From positions 1 through 46,281 of the forward strand of contig JABXHO010000113.1 of the NCBI GenBank assembly GCA_013373595.1: 46,281 nucleotides of DNA. Direction: 5' to 3'. Below, piece by piece: positions 25,279-34,193 of this stretch. Under the pieces are notes generated by a model. It was not told the origin of the DNA. It did no database searches and saw only the letters and a list, made by a program, of their open reading frames with translations. The DNA comes from Flavobacteriales bacterium. GTDB taxonomy: Bacteria; Bacteroidota; Bacteroidia; Flavobacteriales_D; Crocinitomicaceae. A program made the position numbers and the translations under genes. The first letter of the stretch is position 1; every line of letters begins with the position of its first letter.

Positions 25279-26193
25279 TTAGCGCTTGGTGACGAATGCA
25301 TCGCGGAATCCTTTTTGGCGAATTCCTTCTAATGCTGCTTTTGCTTCTGATCTAGTTGCATAATTTCCAACAATATAGATGTATTTGTAGGCACTCGTCG
25401 TGTTGAGCTTGATGCGCTTTACGTCCAGTTTCTTCCAACGGGCATCTTCATCGTCAATCCATTCTTTGGACGAAGCAATTTGAATGGCATAGGTTCCTGA
25501 TCCCGAATTAGAAGCTGAACTTCCTGCTGTTTTCTTAAACGAGATGTTCGGATGCTCTTTGGTAATGAAGGCACGAAATGCTCTGAAAATCGCCGAAGCA
25601 ATTATTTCCTGACCGTAGGTCGAATTGAGGTAATTCGCTTCACGTCGGTTCGTGATAAAACCGCATTCTACCAAAACGCTTGTCATCTCCGTGAACTTTA
25701 ATACCTGCAAGGAATGCTGTAAGTCGTTTTTGTCTTTTACTCCGCGGGAATGGCGCCCTGCTCGTGATGAAAACTGCTTCTCAATCATTCGTGCCAGCGA
25801 AACCGACTTCTTCGCAGACATTGAATGCACATGCGATTCGGTCCCTCGTACGTTTCTATTGTCATTTCCATTGCAATGAATACTCAAGAAATAATCCACC
25901 TTCGCATTGTTTGCCATATCTACGCGACTATCTAGTGAAACCGTTGCGTCTGTTGATCGCGTGTACATTACTTTTACATTGCTCAAGTATTTTTCAATGT
26001 ATCCTCCCAGAAACTTGGCAATTTTTAGGTTGAGATGCTTCTCGTCTTCGTGCCCACTCATCGATGTTTCGTGCCCCACGTCTTTTCCTCCATGTCCAGG
26101 GTCGATCATTACCACGATTTGGTTCTTTTGAGCCAACACGCCTCCCATCGAAAGCACTAAAAATGAGCAAAAAGCAACAAAAAGATTTCTCAT
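25279..26193 (-). CDS. N-acetylmuramoyl-L-alanine amidase with C-terminal SPOR-like domain
   Basis: This is a 304-residue exported protein with a signal peptide ending in GGVLAQKN. The Amidase_3 domain (about 25-215) carries the zinc motifs in order: IDPGHGGKDVGH (His), a glutamate in GHEDEKHLNL, FLSIHCNGN (His) and the catalytic glutamate in VLVECGFITN. It cleaves the bond between MurNAc and L-Ala in peptidoglycan during division or turnover. The C-terminal ~70 residues (YAIQIASSKEWIDDED to GFRDAFVTKR) have the short beta-alpha-beta pattern of SPOR domains, which bind denuded glycan at the septum. The gene is divergent from the glycosyltransferase-like gene at 26259. It follows the tRNA-Asn region but is not linked to it. 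Confidence 0.92.
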   Translation of the reverse strand: MRNLFVAFCSFLVLSMGGVLAQKNQIVVMIDPGHGGKDVGHETSMSGHEDEKHLNLKIAKFLGGYIEKYLSNVKVMYTRSTDATVSLDSRVDMANNAKVDYFLSIHCNGNDNRNVRGTESHVHSMSAKKSVSLARMIEKQFSSRAGRHSRGVKDKNDLQHSLQVLKFTEMTSVLVECGFITNRREANYLNSTYGQEIIASAIFRAFRAFITKEHPNISFKKTAGSSASNSGSGTYAIQIASSKEWIDDEDARWKKLDVKRIKLNTTSAYKYIYIVGNYATRSEAKAALEGIRQKGFRDAFVTKR

Positions 26194-26258
26194 AGTTCCA
26201 AAATTACGACGAATTGTTTTTCGTTTATTTGTGTAACAAATAGCTTTCCAAGATCAAA

Positions 26259-27398
26259 TTGTTGAAATCGAAATCACTTCCCGAACGCATTGCTCTGATT
26301 GAACTGGATTCTTCTCACGACGAATGCTTGTTAACGCAGGTTCACGCATTGAAGCGTCGCAATTGTTTTATTCTACTCGTGACGAACGACTTGGTACGAA
26401 AGAGAAATCATCATTTAGAATCTTTGGTGGATGAATGGATTCATGTTGATGATCGACCAGAAAACGCACGAATCGGCTTAACAGGTGCGGCTATTGGTGA
26501 TGCTTTAATTATCCGTCGGTTGATGCGGAAGCTGAAGCGAAAACACATCGATAAAGTTATCTTTAATACTGCCCAAGGTGGACATGTTCGCAACGCCTGT
26601 TTATTTTCTCTGTTTCGTAAAATAGAGTTCATCGGTGTGATTCATACGACGCGTAAATTTCAGGGAAGCTTTACGCAGCGTGTCATCAACTTGAAAATCA
26701 AAAAGTACTGCTTGCTGGCTGATTTTTTGAAAGAACAGGTGATTTCGACTTCACCCGATAGTTCACAGGTTCGACAGGCTCATAAGTTTCAAATAACCTC
26801 TTTTTATCCTTTGGATTTTCCGAAGTCTGAAACTACGGTTCCTGAAAATGACGTCGAAACCCATATCGCTTTGATGGGAAGTGTGGAAACGCGAAGAAAA
26901 GATTTGGATGGATTTATTTCGCTCGTCGAACAGTGTGATTCTAATGTTCATTTTCACTTTTTAGGAAAGGCAGATCCGCAACATGTAGACGTCATTCATT
27001 TGAATGAAAAATTGACTGAAATGGGTCGCTTGAATCAAGTTACTTTTTACGATTCTTTCGTAGATTTCGATACTGTTGATTTAATTCTGCGAAAATCAAG
27101 TGCGGTTCTTCCGCTAATTCACCCCGATACACCCAGTGCCGAAGAGTATTTTCGACATCAAATTCCCGGTTCAATGAACATTGCTTTGGGTTATCGTCTT
27201 CCTTTGTTGATTCACGAAGCATATCGCAAAATAGACGAATTGAACGCTGCATCCATTTACTATGGACTGTCCACTTTTTCAAATGCTTTGGAAGAACTGA
27301 AGTCAACGGGAATCGAAATTCGAAACGCTATCAAATCAAACAAACGGTTTGCATCCGAATATCAGTATGAAACGTATTTGAGATTGGTTTTCGAGTGA
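26259..27398 (+). CDS. GT-B-like glycosyltransferase-family protein, TTG start
   Basis: This 379-residue protein has a Rossmann-type N-terminal half (ERIALIELDSSHDECLLTQV, FILLVTNDLV, KVIFNTAQGGHVRNACLFSL) and a second half with a glycosyltransferase-4-like pattern (THIALMGSVETRRKDLDGFI, VHFHFLGKADPQHVDVIHL, SSAVLPLIHPDTPSAEEYF). The E-x7-E type motif is not clear, so activity is tentative. The frame is closed by an in-frame TAG at 26241, and the first ATG comes only at about residue 90. The start is therefore TTG at 26259 (or the next codon, also TTG). It could modify the cell wall or lipopolysaccharide. The neighbours are divergent or convergent, so it stands alone. Confidence 0.72.
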   Translation: MLKSKSLPERIALIELDSSHDECLLTQVHALKRRNCFILLVTNDLVRKRNHHLESLVDEWIHVDDRPENARIGLTGAAIGDALIIRRLMRKLKRKHIDKVIFNTAQGGHVRNACLFSLFRKIEFIGVIHTTRKFQGSFTQRVINLKIKKYCLLADFLKEQVISTSPDSSQVRQAHKFQITSFYPLDFPKSETTVPENDVETHIALMGSVETRRKDLDGFISLVEQCDSNVHFHFLGKADPQHVDVIHLNEKLTEMGRLNQVTFYDSFVDFDTVDLILRKSSAVLPLIHPDTPSAEEYFRHQIPGSMNIALGYRLPLLIHEAYRKIDELNAASIYYGLSTFSNALEELKSTGIEIRNAIKSNKRFASEYQYETYLRLVFE

Positions 27399-27402
27399 AA
27401 CT

Positions 27403-28242
27403 TTACTCTTCGTCGCGCTTGTCGTTTACTTCGATAAAGTACATGCGCGGACCACCTAACATGATCTGTTTCTCGTCGGCTACGTACAATTCAAACTTTG
27501 TTTTGACCACCAGCGCCTCCTTTTGACTGTAAGTTTTGAAACTGATGTTTTCGTCTCCCACAAACTCTCCATTTTCAAGCTTTTTAATGATGACGCGGTT
27601 GTAGGTCATCAAAAAGAACTCATCCCCAACGATATCGGCAGCCGTTAATGCATCGGCCCAAATTCCTCCTATTCCAATGTAAATCTCCGCCATTTTCGAA
27701 ATGGAATAATCACCTGGAACAACGGGCAACTTGTACACCCAGGCATTTCCATCCTTGGGTCGTGCCCGGTTTTTTGTGAAAATATAGAGGGAATCGTTGT
27801 CGTATGCGAGTGCTTCGGCATCGAAAAACTTCCCACTTCTCTCTGGAGGAAATGCCGTTTGTTCCGCATAATTGAAGGTGATTTTTTCTGCTTCTACGGT
27901 TGTGTCTTGCAGTAAATCGTTGATTTTTACTTTGTAAATCGCCAAATCCTTGCGGCTGTTCGCATTGTTTCCGATGTCTCCAATGTAGAGGTGATTTTCA
28001 TCTACCGCTAAGTCTTCCCAGTCGCGATTCGTCGCATTTGTGACCTTCACTACACCTTGAATTTTTCCTTCCAAGTTCAATAAATACACCCACGGTTTGT
28101 GCCCTCCATCATTGATGGCTGCAATTGTCGTGTCATTTAAAAATTCAATGCCCGAAATTTCGCTCAGCTCTTTAGAAAGATGAAAGGTTTGCGCCTGCGA
28201 ATAAGATGTGCTCAAAAGAATGAAAAGAAGAATTTTCTTCAT
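27403..28242 (-). CDS. Secreted beta-propeller-like protein, unknown function
   Basis: This is a 279-residue protein with a signal peptide (MKKILLFILLSTSYSQAQTF). The body has repeating 'xLYIGDIGNN', 'LAIYKV', 'SLYIFTKNR' and 'EFFLMTYNRV' strands. These are typical of a SdiA-regulated/esterase-like or phytase-like propeller, but no catalytic motif is clear. Conserved features to note are SGIEFLNDTTIAAINDGG near the start, RDWEDLAVDENHLYIGDIGN and FFDAEALAYDNDSLYIF. It is the last gene of a minus-strand run (DUF6427, purQ, purD, CNNM/CBS, this gene) with a 29-base gap. It converges on the glycosyltransferase-like gene with four bases between the stops. Confidence 0.75.
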   Translation of the reverse strand: MKKILLFILLSTSYSQAQTFHLSKELSEISGIEFLNDTTIAAINDGGHKPWVYLLNLEGKIQGVVKVTNATNRDWEDLAVDENHLYIGDIGNNANSRKDLAIYKVKINDLLQDTTVEAEKITFNYAEQTAFPPERSGKFFDAEALAYDNDSLYIFTKNRARPKDGNAWVYKLPVVPGDYSISKMAEIYIGIGGIWADALTAADIVGDEFFLMTYNRVIIKKLENGEFVGDENISFKTYSQKEALVVKTKFELYVADEKQIMLGGPRMYFIEVNDKRDEE

Positions 28243-28271
28243 GATTTTTGTGTTGTTTGACCCAAAAAGGG

Positions 28272-29528
28272 TTATTGGAGAATGATTCGAACTAGGTCGA
28301 TACGGTGATCACTCACCTCTTCAATAATAATCGACATTCCATCCAGCGCAAGTTTTGTACCAGCATCAGGAATACTTTCGAGTTCATGAATGATCAGGCC
28401 GCCCAGCGTTTCGTATTCTTCGTTTTCCTCCAACTCGAACTCGTATTCTTGAATCAAATAATCGATTTCTACTCGTGCTGAAAAAAGGTACTCTCCGTCT
28501 CCAAGGTCTTCCTCTACCCAATCTTCGCGGTCGTGCTCATCTTCAATTTCACCGAAAATCTCTTCGATCACATCCTCAATCGTAACAATTCCCGATGTTC
28601 CTCCATATTCGTCGACTACAACGGCTACGTTCCCTGATTTCTCCGCGAACAGTTCCAACAATTCTTTCCCTGGAATCGATTCTGGAACAAAGTTGATTGG
28701 CAACAAAATCTGCTTGATCGCCTTCGGTGCTTTGAACATTTCAAACGAGTGCACATAGCCGATTACGTTATCAATGTTTTCGCGGTAAATGATGATTTTA
28801 GACAGTCCCGTTTCGATGAAACTATTTCTCAAGTTCTCAATCGTGTCTTCCACATCCATGGAAACGATGTCGGTACGCGGAATCATACAATCTCTCGCTT
28901 TTACGCTGTCGAAACTCAATGCATTTTTCAAAATCTGCATCTCATTTCCAAACTCCTCTTCTTCGTTGATTCGTTGATTCAAATCATCTACGTAGTGTTC
29001 CAAATCGACTTTGGAAAACACTTTTTCTTGATTCTCGTTTTCCACGCGAAGGATGCGCAAAAAGGCATTGCTCATTCCCAACACTAAGAAAGTTGGTAGA
29101 TAGAGTAAAATGAAAACGACTAATAGCGGAAAAGCCATTATTTTCAAAAATCCGTTTGGATTCAATTGAACGAAGGCTTTGGGCAAAAATTCCGCAAGAA
29201 TCAGCACAACGATGGTCGACATCACTGTTTGCGTTAACAGCATCGTGGCACTTCCGTCTTCAATTCCCCACGTGGCAATTAGCGGATTGAGTAGGTCTGC
29301 GGCAAACAACCCAAAGAATACCAGTGCGATGTTGTTCCCGAGCAAAAGCATTGCAATAAAATGCGACTCATTTTTGTAGAAACGTCCGAGGATTCGCCCA
29401 TTGAGCGTTCCTTTTGTTTTATCTAGCTCAACTTTGAGTCGGCTCGAGGAAATGTACGCGATTTCCATGGCAGAAAAAAAAGCCGAGAAAATAAGCGTGA
29501 TGATAATGCCGATTAGCGGTACTTCCAT
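28272..29528 (-). CDS. CNNM/CBS-domain membrane protein (hemolysin/CorC family)
   Basis: This is a 418-residue protein. The N-terminal CNNM domain (about 1-180) has four hydrophobic segments and the family's IFSAFFSAMEIAYISSSRLK start. The cytoplasmic part has two CBS motifs (about 205-325; DCMIPRTDIVSMDVEDTIEN, SKIIIYRENIDNVIGYVHSF, VAVVVDEYGGTSGIVTIEDV). The CorC/HlyC domain (about 340-418) starts near the EIFGEIEDEHD segment. Family members are usually linked to magnesium or other metal efflux. It is not GldE: the typical GldE N-terminus is absent. It lies 36 bases after purD on the same strand and probably shares its transcript. Confidence 0.9.
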   Translation of the reverse strand: MEVPLIGIIITLIFSAFFSAMEIAYISSSRLKVELDKTKGTLNGRILGRFYKNESHFIAMLLLGNNIALVFFGLFAADLLNPLIATWGIEDGSATMLLTQTVMSTIVVLILAEFLPKAFVQLNPNGFLKIMAFPLLVVFILLYLPTFLVLGMSNAFLRILRVENENQEKVFSKVDLEHYVDDLNQRINEEEEFGNEMQILKNALSFDSVKARDCMIPRTDIVSMDVEDTIENLRNSFIETGLSKIIIYRENIDNVIGYVHSFEMFKAPKAIKQILLPINFVPESIPGKELLELFAEKSGNVAVVVDEYGGTSGIVTIEDVIEEIFGEIEDEHDREDWVEEDLGDGEYLFSARVEIDYLIQEYEFELEENEEYETLGGLIIHELESIPDAGTKLALDGMSIIIEEVSDHRIDLVRIILQ

Positions 29529-29564
29529 TTGGGTAATTGGTATCGGAAATATACGAAATTTCGT

Positions 29565-30839
29565 TTAGAGCACGTCTTGCCCTATGTCCTTTCGATATGT
29601 TGCTCCGTCAAATTCGATTTTTTCGATTGATCCATAGGAGCGTTTCAATGCCGTTTCCAAATCCTTTCCGTAGGAAGTAACCGCCATAACGCGTCCTCCT
29701 GAAGACAAGACAACAGGTCCGTCTGCTTTTGTTCCTGCATGAAACACAATGCTATCTGAAACGGTATTCAATCCGTAAATCTGCTTTCCTTTTTTGTAAC
29801 TCCCTGGATATCCTCCTGAAACCATCATCACCGTTGATGTGCTTCGTTCATCGAATTGGATGTCTCTTTCCGACAAAGTTTGCGTTGCGACTCCTTCAAA
29901 CAAATCCAGAATATCTGATTTCAATCGTGGCAATACAACCTCTGTTTCAGGGTCACCCATTCGGCAGTTGTATTCAATTACGTACGGCTCATTTTTCACG
30001 TTAATCAATCCAAAGAAGATAAACCCTTTGTACGTAATTCCTTCCGCTTTCAATCCCTTTATCGTTGGGATGATCACTTGGTTTTCAATTTTATCGAGGA
30101 AGGTTGGGTTGGCAAACGGAACAGGTGAGATTGCTCCCATTCCTCCTGTGTTTAATCCTGTATCACCTTCTCCTATTCGCTTGTAATCTTTTGCTTCTGG
30201 CAGCTTTTTGTACGCATCACCATCGGTAATCACGAAGCACGATAGCTCAACACCATCCAAAAACTCTTCAATTACTACTCGCGAGCTTGCATCACCGAAC
30301 TTAGCGTCCGACAACATGCTTTTCAATTCATTTTTCGCTTCTTTGAGGTCGTCGATGATCAACACCCCTTTTCCAGCGGCGAGTCCGTCTGCCTTCAATA
30401 CGAAAGGAGGCTTCATCGACTCCAAGAAAGCGTAACCTTCGTTTAAAGTATCTTTCGTAAACGTTCCGTATTTCGCTGTTGGAATATTGTGACGCTTCAT
30501 GAATTGCTTCGCGAAGTCCTTACTTCCTTCTAGTTGCGCTGCTTCTTTGTTTGGACCAATTACAGCCACTTTTGACAACTCTGCGTCTGCCTCAAAGAAA
30601 TCCGCAATTCCATTTACCAATGGGTCTTCAGGTCCAACAACTACCGTATCGATGTTGTTTTCGAGTACAAATTTCTTAATCCCTTCGAAATCATTTACTG
30701 AAAGGTCTACGTTTACTCCGTGCTGCAAAGTTCCAGCATTTCCCGGTGCGATAAATAATGCTTCGAGAATTGAGCTTTGTCCCATTTTCCAAGCCAAGGC
30801 ATGTTCTCTACCTCCAGATCCTAACAATAAAATTCGCAT
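29565..30839 (-). CDS. purD: Phosphoribosylamine--glycine ligase
   Basis: This 424-residue protein has the normal PurD length. It catalyses the second step of purine synthesis, joining phosphoribosylamine and glycine with ATP. The N-terminal domain has MRILLLGSGGREHALAWKMG and the ATP-grasp core has PPFVLKADGLAAGKGVLI. Further conserved segments are LNTGGMGAISPVPFANP and YNCRMGDPETEVVLPRLKSD, and MVSGGYPGSYKKGKQI in the C-terminal domain. The gene starts four bases after purQ ends, and the CNNM/CBS gene follows 36 bases later, so it lies within a purine-gene transcript of this strand. Confidence 0.98.
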   Translation of the reverse strand: MRILLLGSGGREHALAWKMGQSSILEALFIAPGNAGTLQHGVNVDLSVNDFEGIKKFVLENNIDTVVVGPEDPLVNGIADFFEADAELSKVAVIGPNKEAAQLEGSKDFAKQFMKRHNIPTAKYGTFTKDTLNEGYAFLESMKPPFVLKADGLAAGKGVLIIDDLKEAKNELKSMLSDAKFGDASSRVVIEEFLDGVELSCFVITDGDAYKKLPEAKDYKRIGEGDTGLNTGGMGAISPVPFANPTFLDKIENQVIIPTIKGLKAEGITYKGFIFFGLINVKNEPYVIEYNCRMGDPETEVVLPRLKSDILDLFEGVATQTLSERDIQFDERSTSTVMMVSGGYPGSYKKGKQIYGLNTVSDSIVFHAGTKADGPVVLSSGGRVMAVTSYGKDLETALKRSYGSIEKIEFDGATYRKDIGQDVL

Positions 30840-30843
30840 GAGT

Positions 30844-31539
30844 TTAGTTTTGTGTGCAGTGCTTCAATAATGATTCGAACATCGCGCGACCGTCTTCGTT
30901 TGCTAATTCTGCATCCGCAGCGCGTTCTGGGTGTGGCATCATTCCGAAAACGTTTCGTTTTTCGTTGGTAATTCCAGCGATGTTTTCGAGTGATCCATTT
31001 GGGTTTACTTCGTCGGATACCGCTCCATCTTCGGTACAATATCTGAACAAAATTTGTTCGTTCGCTTCCAATTTTTCAATCACGTCATCGGATCCGTAAA
31101 AACGACCTTCTCCGTGTGCGATTGGAATTTTATATGCCTTGTCTGGATCTAGATCTTTTGTGATTGCCGTGTTCATTGATCCTGGCTTCAAGTAAACATT
31201 TTTACAAATGAACTTTTGGTTGTCGTTGTGAAGAAGTGCTCCTTCTAGCAATCCCGATTCCGTTAAAATTTGGAAACCATTACAAATTCCCAACACGTAT
31301 CCTCCTGCGTTTGCGTGTTTAATCACTTCACCCATAATTGGCGACAATTTCGCGATAGCTCCCGAACGGAGGTAATCTCCGTAGGAAAATCCTCCTGGCA
31401 ACACAACGAAATCTACTCCTTTCAGATCCGTGTCTTTGTGCCAAAGGCGTTCTACTTCTTGTCCTAAAATATCTTCTAAGACGTAAATCATGTCTTGATC
31501 ACAATTCGATCCTGGGAACGTAACTACACCAAATTTCAT
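30844..31539 (-). CDS. purQ: Phosphoribosylformylglycinamidine synthase subunit PurQ
   Basis: This is 231 residues from the ATG at 31539, which gives the family N-terminus MKFGVVTFPGSNCDQDMIYV. The frame continues eight codons further upstream, but that extension is not conserved-looking. It is a class I glutamine amidotransferase: GGFSYGDYLRSGAIA, the catalytic cysteine C86 in GICNGFQIL, and a C-terminal MMPHPERAAD with the His/Glu pair. It supplies ammonia to PurL for the fourth purine step. It is encoded separately, so this organism uses the small PurL/PurS/PurQ form, not the large fused PurL. It is followed by purD after four bases. Confidence 0.95.
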   Translation of the reverse strand: MKFGVVTFPGSNCDQDMIYVLEDILGQEVERLWHKDTDLKGVDFVVLPGGFSYGDYLRSGAIAKLSPIMGEVIKHANAGGYVLGICNGFQILTESGLLEGALLHNDNQKFICKNVYLKPGSMNTAITKDLDPDKAYKIPIAHGEGRFYGSDDVIEKLEANEQILFRYCTEDGAVSDEVNPNGSLENIAGITNEKRNVFGMMPHPERAADAELANEDGRAMFESLLKHCTQN

Positions 31540-31582
31540 AACTTCAAAAATTGTACGGTGCAAATTTACGATAATTCGAGTG

Positions 31583-32545
31583 CTAAAATTCGAAAGGAAT
31601 GAAAAACTTACTCACAGAAAAAATCAAAAGCAGGTAAAAGATAAATGCGGGAAATTGTCTCACCTGTTTTGTGCCAAACGCATAGGTTAAAAAGAAGGTA
31701 AGCCAACCCACAATGAAGCTGGTTGAATCTAGCTTTCGAAGTACAAGAAATTCGAGTCCGCTTAGCAGTACAAAGAACAAAATCATCCACACAACTACGC
31801 GAAATAGTTTTTTGAGTCGGATGGAACTCTTTCCTAATTTTTGAGACAATGGACTTAATGCCGCAATGGAAATCAAAAAGAGTCCGCCCGAAATAACATA
31901 CAAATCAGGAAACTTCCATTCGGCAGGGAATCCTGTAAATGAATCTCCTTGAATGGGCACACCAAAAATAGTACTGTAGCAACCTGCGTACACGAGGGGT
32001 ATGATAAATCCAACCACTAACAGCGCCGATTCTCGCAAAATAAAGGGTCGTAAAATCCAAACGATGAGAAACAAAAACGGAACAAACAAGAGTAGAACGG
32101 GATAAAACGAAGCTGCAAGTCCTGCAAAAAACGCTGCGTTAAACACCGCTTTTCTTCCGTCTGAGTTTTGATCCAATTTGAACACTTGAAAAAAGGTGAG
32201 AATCAAAAATGTTTCAGCCAAACCGAAGCCATTGAAAAAATAGAAGGAATGGAAATAACTTTTACCGACCACGTACAGCAGTCCAGGCAAATAATTGTTC
32301 TTTTCCATAAAACCATTTCGGTTGAAAATCCCGTTGAGCAAAAAGGCATTAATGAGAATGAACAAAGGCGCCAAAATGTGACTGAAAACAGAGCTTTCTC
32401 GGAATAGCTCACCATAAAAACCAAACCCCGAAACCGGAGAGGCTGAGTGATATCCCAACAACACATTTAGGAGAACATATACCCCTACAAAAAAGGGCAA
32501 TAGAAGCAAAACGCCAGACCTGTTTCCTACGAAAAGTTTAACCAT
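31583..32545 (-). CDS. Integral membrane protein, DUF6427-like
   Basis: This 320-residue protein has about nine hydrophobic segments (for example VLLLLPFFVGVYVLLNVLLG, VLLLFVPFLFLIVWIL, SALLVVGFIIPLVYAGCYS, WLTFFLTYAFGTK) and a few short charged loops. It matches my recollection of the DUF6427 proteins found next to purine or nucleotide genes in Flavobacteriales. No transport or enzymatic motif is visible. It is the first gene upstream of purQ on this strand with a 43-base gap, and is divergent from the dksA-like gene at 32677 (131-base gap). The function is unknown. Confidence 0.78.
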   Translation of the reverse strand: MVKLFVGNRSGVLLLLPFFVGVYVLLNVLLGYHSASPVSGFGFYGELFRESSVFSHILAPLFILINAFLLNGIFNRNGFMEKNNYLPGLLYVVGKSYFHSFYFFNGFGLAETFLILTFFQVFKLDQNSDGRKAVFNAAFFAGLAASFYPVLLLFVPFLFLIVWILRPFILRESALLVVGFIIPLVYAGCYSTIFGVPIQGDSFTGFPAEWKFPDLYVISGGLFLISIAALSPLSQKLGKSSIRLKKLFRVVVWMILFFVLLSGLEFLVLRKLDSTSFIVGWLTFFLTYAFGTKQVRQFPAFIFYLLLIFSVSKFFIPFEF

Positions 32546-32676
32546 TTCACGAAGTTAATTTTTTATTCGTCCAATATTGCGTAGTATCGTACAGAATTTT
32601 ATCTTTAAGGCTTCGCAAAAACGAGCGATTTATAACGATTGTTAATGCGTTTCAGGACGCTTCAAAATAGAATTAA

Positions 32677-33051
32677 ATGACAAAAACACGATATTCAGAT
32701 GACGAGCTTAAAGAGTTCCAAGACTTGATTAATGGCAAGCTCAAGGAGGCAAAAGAGGATTTGGAGTTGTTAAGAGGTTCTCTTTCTCATAACGATGATC
32801 ACGGAACAAATGACACAGGACGTACTTTCAATATGATGGAAGATGGTTCAGATACTTTGTCTCGCGAAGAAGTTGCGCAGTTAGCTTCCCGTCAGGAAAA
32901 GTTCATTGCTAATTTGAACAATGCATTGGTTCGTATCGAAAACAAGACGTACGGAATTTGCCGCGTAACTGGAAAATTAATTCGTAAGGAGCGTTTGAAA
33001 TTGGTTCCTCATGCAACCCTAAGTATTGAAGCAAAGAATGCCCAAGGCTAG
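32677..33051 (+). CDS. TraR/DksA family protein with degenerate zinc finger
   Basis: This 124-residue protein has the DksA layout: an N-terminal coiled coil (about 1-85; YSDDELKEFQDLINGKLKEA, AQLASRQEKFIANLNNALVR) followed by a C-terminal finger segment (IENKTYGICRVTGKLIRKER). In canonical DksA four cysteines bind zinc; here only C94 or so is left and the others are Thr, Leu and Ser. Zinc binding is therefore lost, as in some Bacteroidota members. DksA proteins act in the secondary channel of RNA polymerase. The gene overlaps lspA (14 bases from its ATG), a pairing also known in other Bacteroidota. Confidence 0.9.
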   Translation: MTKTRYSDDELKEFQDLINGKLKEAKEDLELLRGSLSHNDDHGTNDTGRTFNMMEDGSDTLSREEVAQLASRQEKFIANLNNALVRIENKTYGICRVTGKLIRKERLKLVPHATLSIEAKNAQG

Positions 33052-33820
33052 TCAATTGAAGCGACAAATATTGATCGTTTCGATCGCTGTTTTTCTTGTT
33101 TTATTGATCGATCAGATCATAAAAATTTACGTTAAAACACATTTCGTAGTTGGTGAAGATGTGCCCATTTTTGGCGATTGGTTCGTGATGGAGTACATTG
33201 AAAATCAGGGAATGGCGTTCGGAACAAAGTTTGGATCTAAAGTCTGGCATAAGCTGGCACTGAGCATCTTCCGAATGATTGCAATTGGTGCAATTGTTTA
33301 CTACTGGATCAAACAGGCCAAGAAAGGTGCGCGAACGGAGTTTTTGTTTGCAATTGGTTTGGTCTTGGCTGGAGCTACGGGAAACCTCATCGATTCGATG
33401 GCGTACGATTACATTTTTGAATTTGATCCATGTGGTCCTTTTAATTCGTTGGAAGGTTCAGGAATTTTCGTAGACTGCAACACTTTGTGGGAAGGAAAAC
33501 GGGAAATTCGTCATTCTGGTTTTCTGTTTGGAAACGTGGTTGACATGTTCAAATTTCAAGCTGTTTGGCCCAACTGGGTTCCGTGGCTAGGAGGAAAAGA
33601 TGTGTTCCCTGCTATTTGGAACTTGGCTGATGCGTCTATCACTGTTGGTGTGATTATGATCTTTTTCCGTCAGCGTAAATATTTCCCACAGGAAAAGAAA
33701 AACAGTAAAGGAGGTCTTTTCAAGAGAAGAAAAAACACTTCTGACGAAGCTTCAGAACAAGAGGTTTCACTGCCTGATACTTCTGAGAATTTATCTACTG
33801 AGACAAGCACGGAAGGGTAG
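33038..33820 (+). CDS. lspA: Lipoprotein signal peptidase
   Basis: This is 260 residues from the ATG at 33038; a TTG four codons earlier is possible. LspA is an aspartyl protease in the inner membrane that removes the signal peptide of prolipoproteins. Four membrane helices are readable (about 9-28, 70-90, 100-122 and 188-210). The conserved blocks are VLLIDQIIKIYVKTHF, YIENQGMAFG, GATGNLIDS, FGNVVDMF and WNLADASITVGV. The last two hold the catalytic aspartates. The protein ends with a cytoplasmic extension of about 45 hydrophilic residues. The many lipoproteins in this window are its substrates. It overlaps the dksA-like gene. Confidence 0.96.
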   Translation: MPKASQLKRQILIVSIAVFLVLLIDQIIKIYVKTHFVVGEDVPIFGDWFVMEYIENQGMAFGTKFGSKVWHKLALSIFRMIAIGAIVYYWIKQAKKGARTEFLFAIGLVLAGATGNLIDSMAYDYIFEFDPCGPFNSLEGSGIFVDCNTLWEGKREIRHSGFLFGNVVDMFKFQAVWPNWVPWLGGKDVFPAIWNLADASITVGVIMIFFRQRKYFPQEKKNSKGGLFKRRKNTSDEASEQEVSLPDTSENLSTETSTEG

Positions 33821-33849
33821 TTTTTTCAGCGAAGTTTGAAAACGATAAC

Positions 33850-34179
33850 CTTTGTAAACTTCGTGACTTCGTGGTTTGTTTTTTTCACCACAAGGACGCT
33901 ACTTGACCACGTCAAGGCACAACGCTGTGTATAAATTTACTGCGAAGGGAGCACGCAGCATTGAGTTGGTCGAATCCGGTAACTATCGGATGAAGCTGCC
34001 AAGGTATTTCTTGACGAACAATAAACTTTGTGAACTTCGTGACTTCGTGGTTTGTTTTTTTCAACACAAGGACACGACTTGACTGCGTCAAGGCACAACG
34101 CTGTGTATAATCACCACGAAGGGCGAACGCAGCATTGAGTTGGTCGAATCCGATAACTATAGGGTGAAGCTGCCAAGGT
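33850..34179. repeat. Tandem direct repeat, two ~155-base units, 176-base period
   Basis: Unit one spans 33850-34005 and unit two 34026-34179. They share long blocks: ACTTCGTGACTTCGTGGTTT with the following T-run (33859 and 34035), CAAGGCACAACGCTGTGTAT, GCAGCATTGAGTTGGTCGAA and GAAGCTGCCAAGGT. Each unit contains GTGGT...ACCAC symmetry around the T-run. The region lies between lspA and the convergent surface-protein gene, with no coding potential. The 20 bases between units are unrelated. It looks like a duplicated non-autonomous element or decayed intergenic repeat. Confidence 0.8.
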
Positions 34180-34193
34180 GTTTTCCGATTATG

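Noticed and set aside
28272-29528. Gliding protein GldE
   Set aside because: Shares the CNNM/CBS/CorC layout but not the GldE-type N-terminus, so only the general family is called.
33850-34179. CRISPR-like reading of the tandem repeat
   Set aside because: Only two long units with nearly the same content throughout; no short repeat plus unique spacer pattern.
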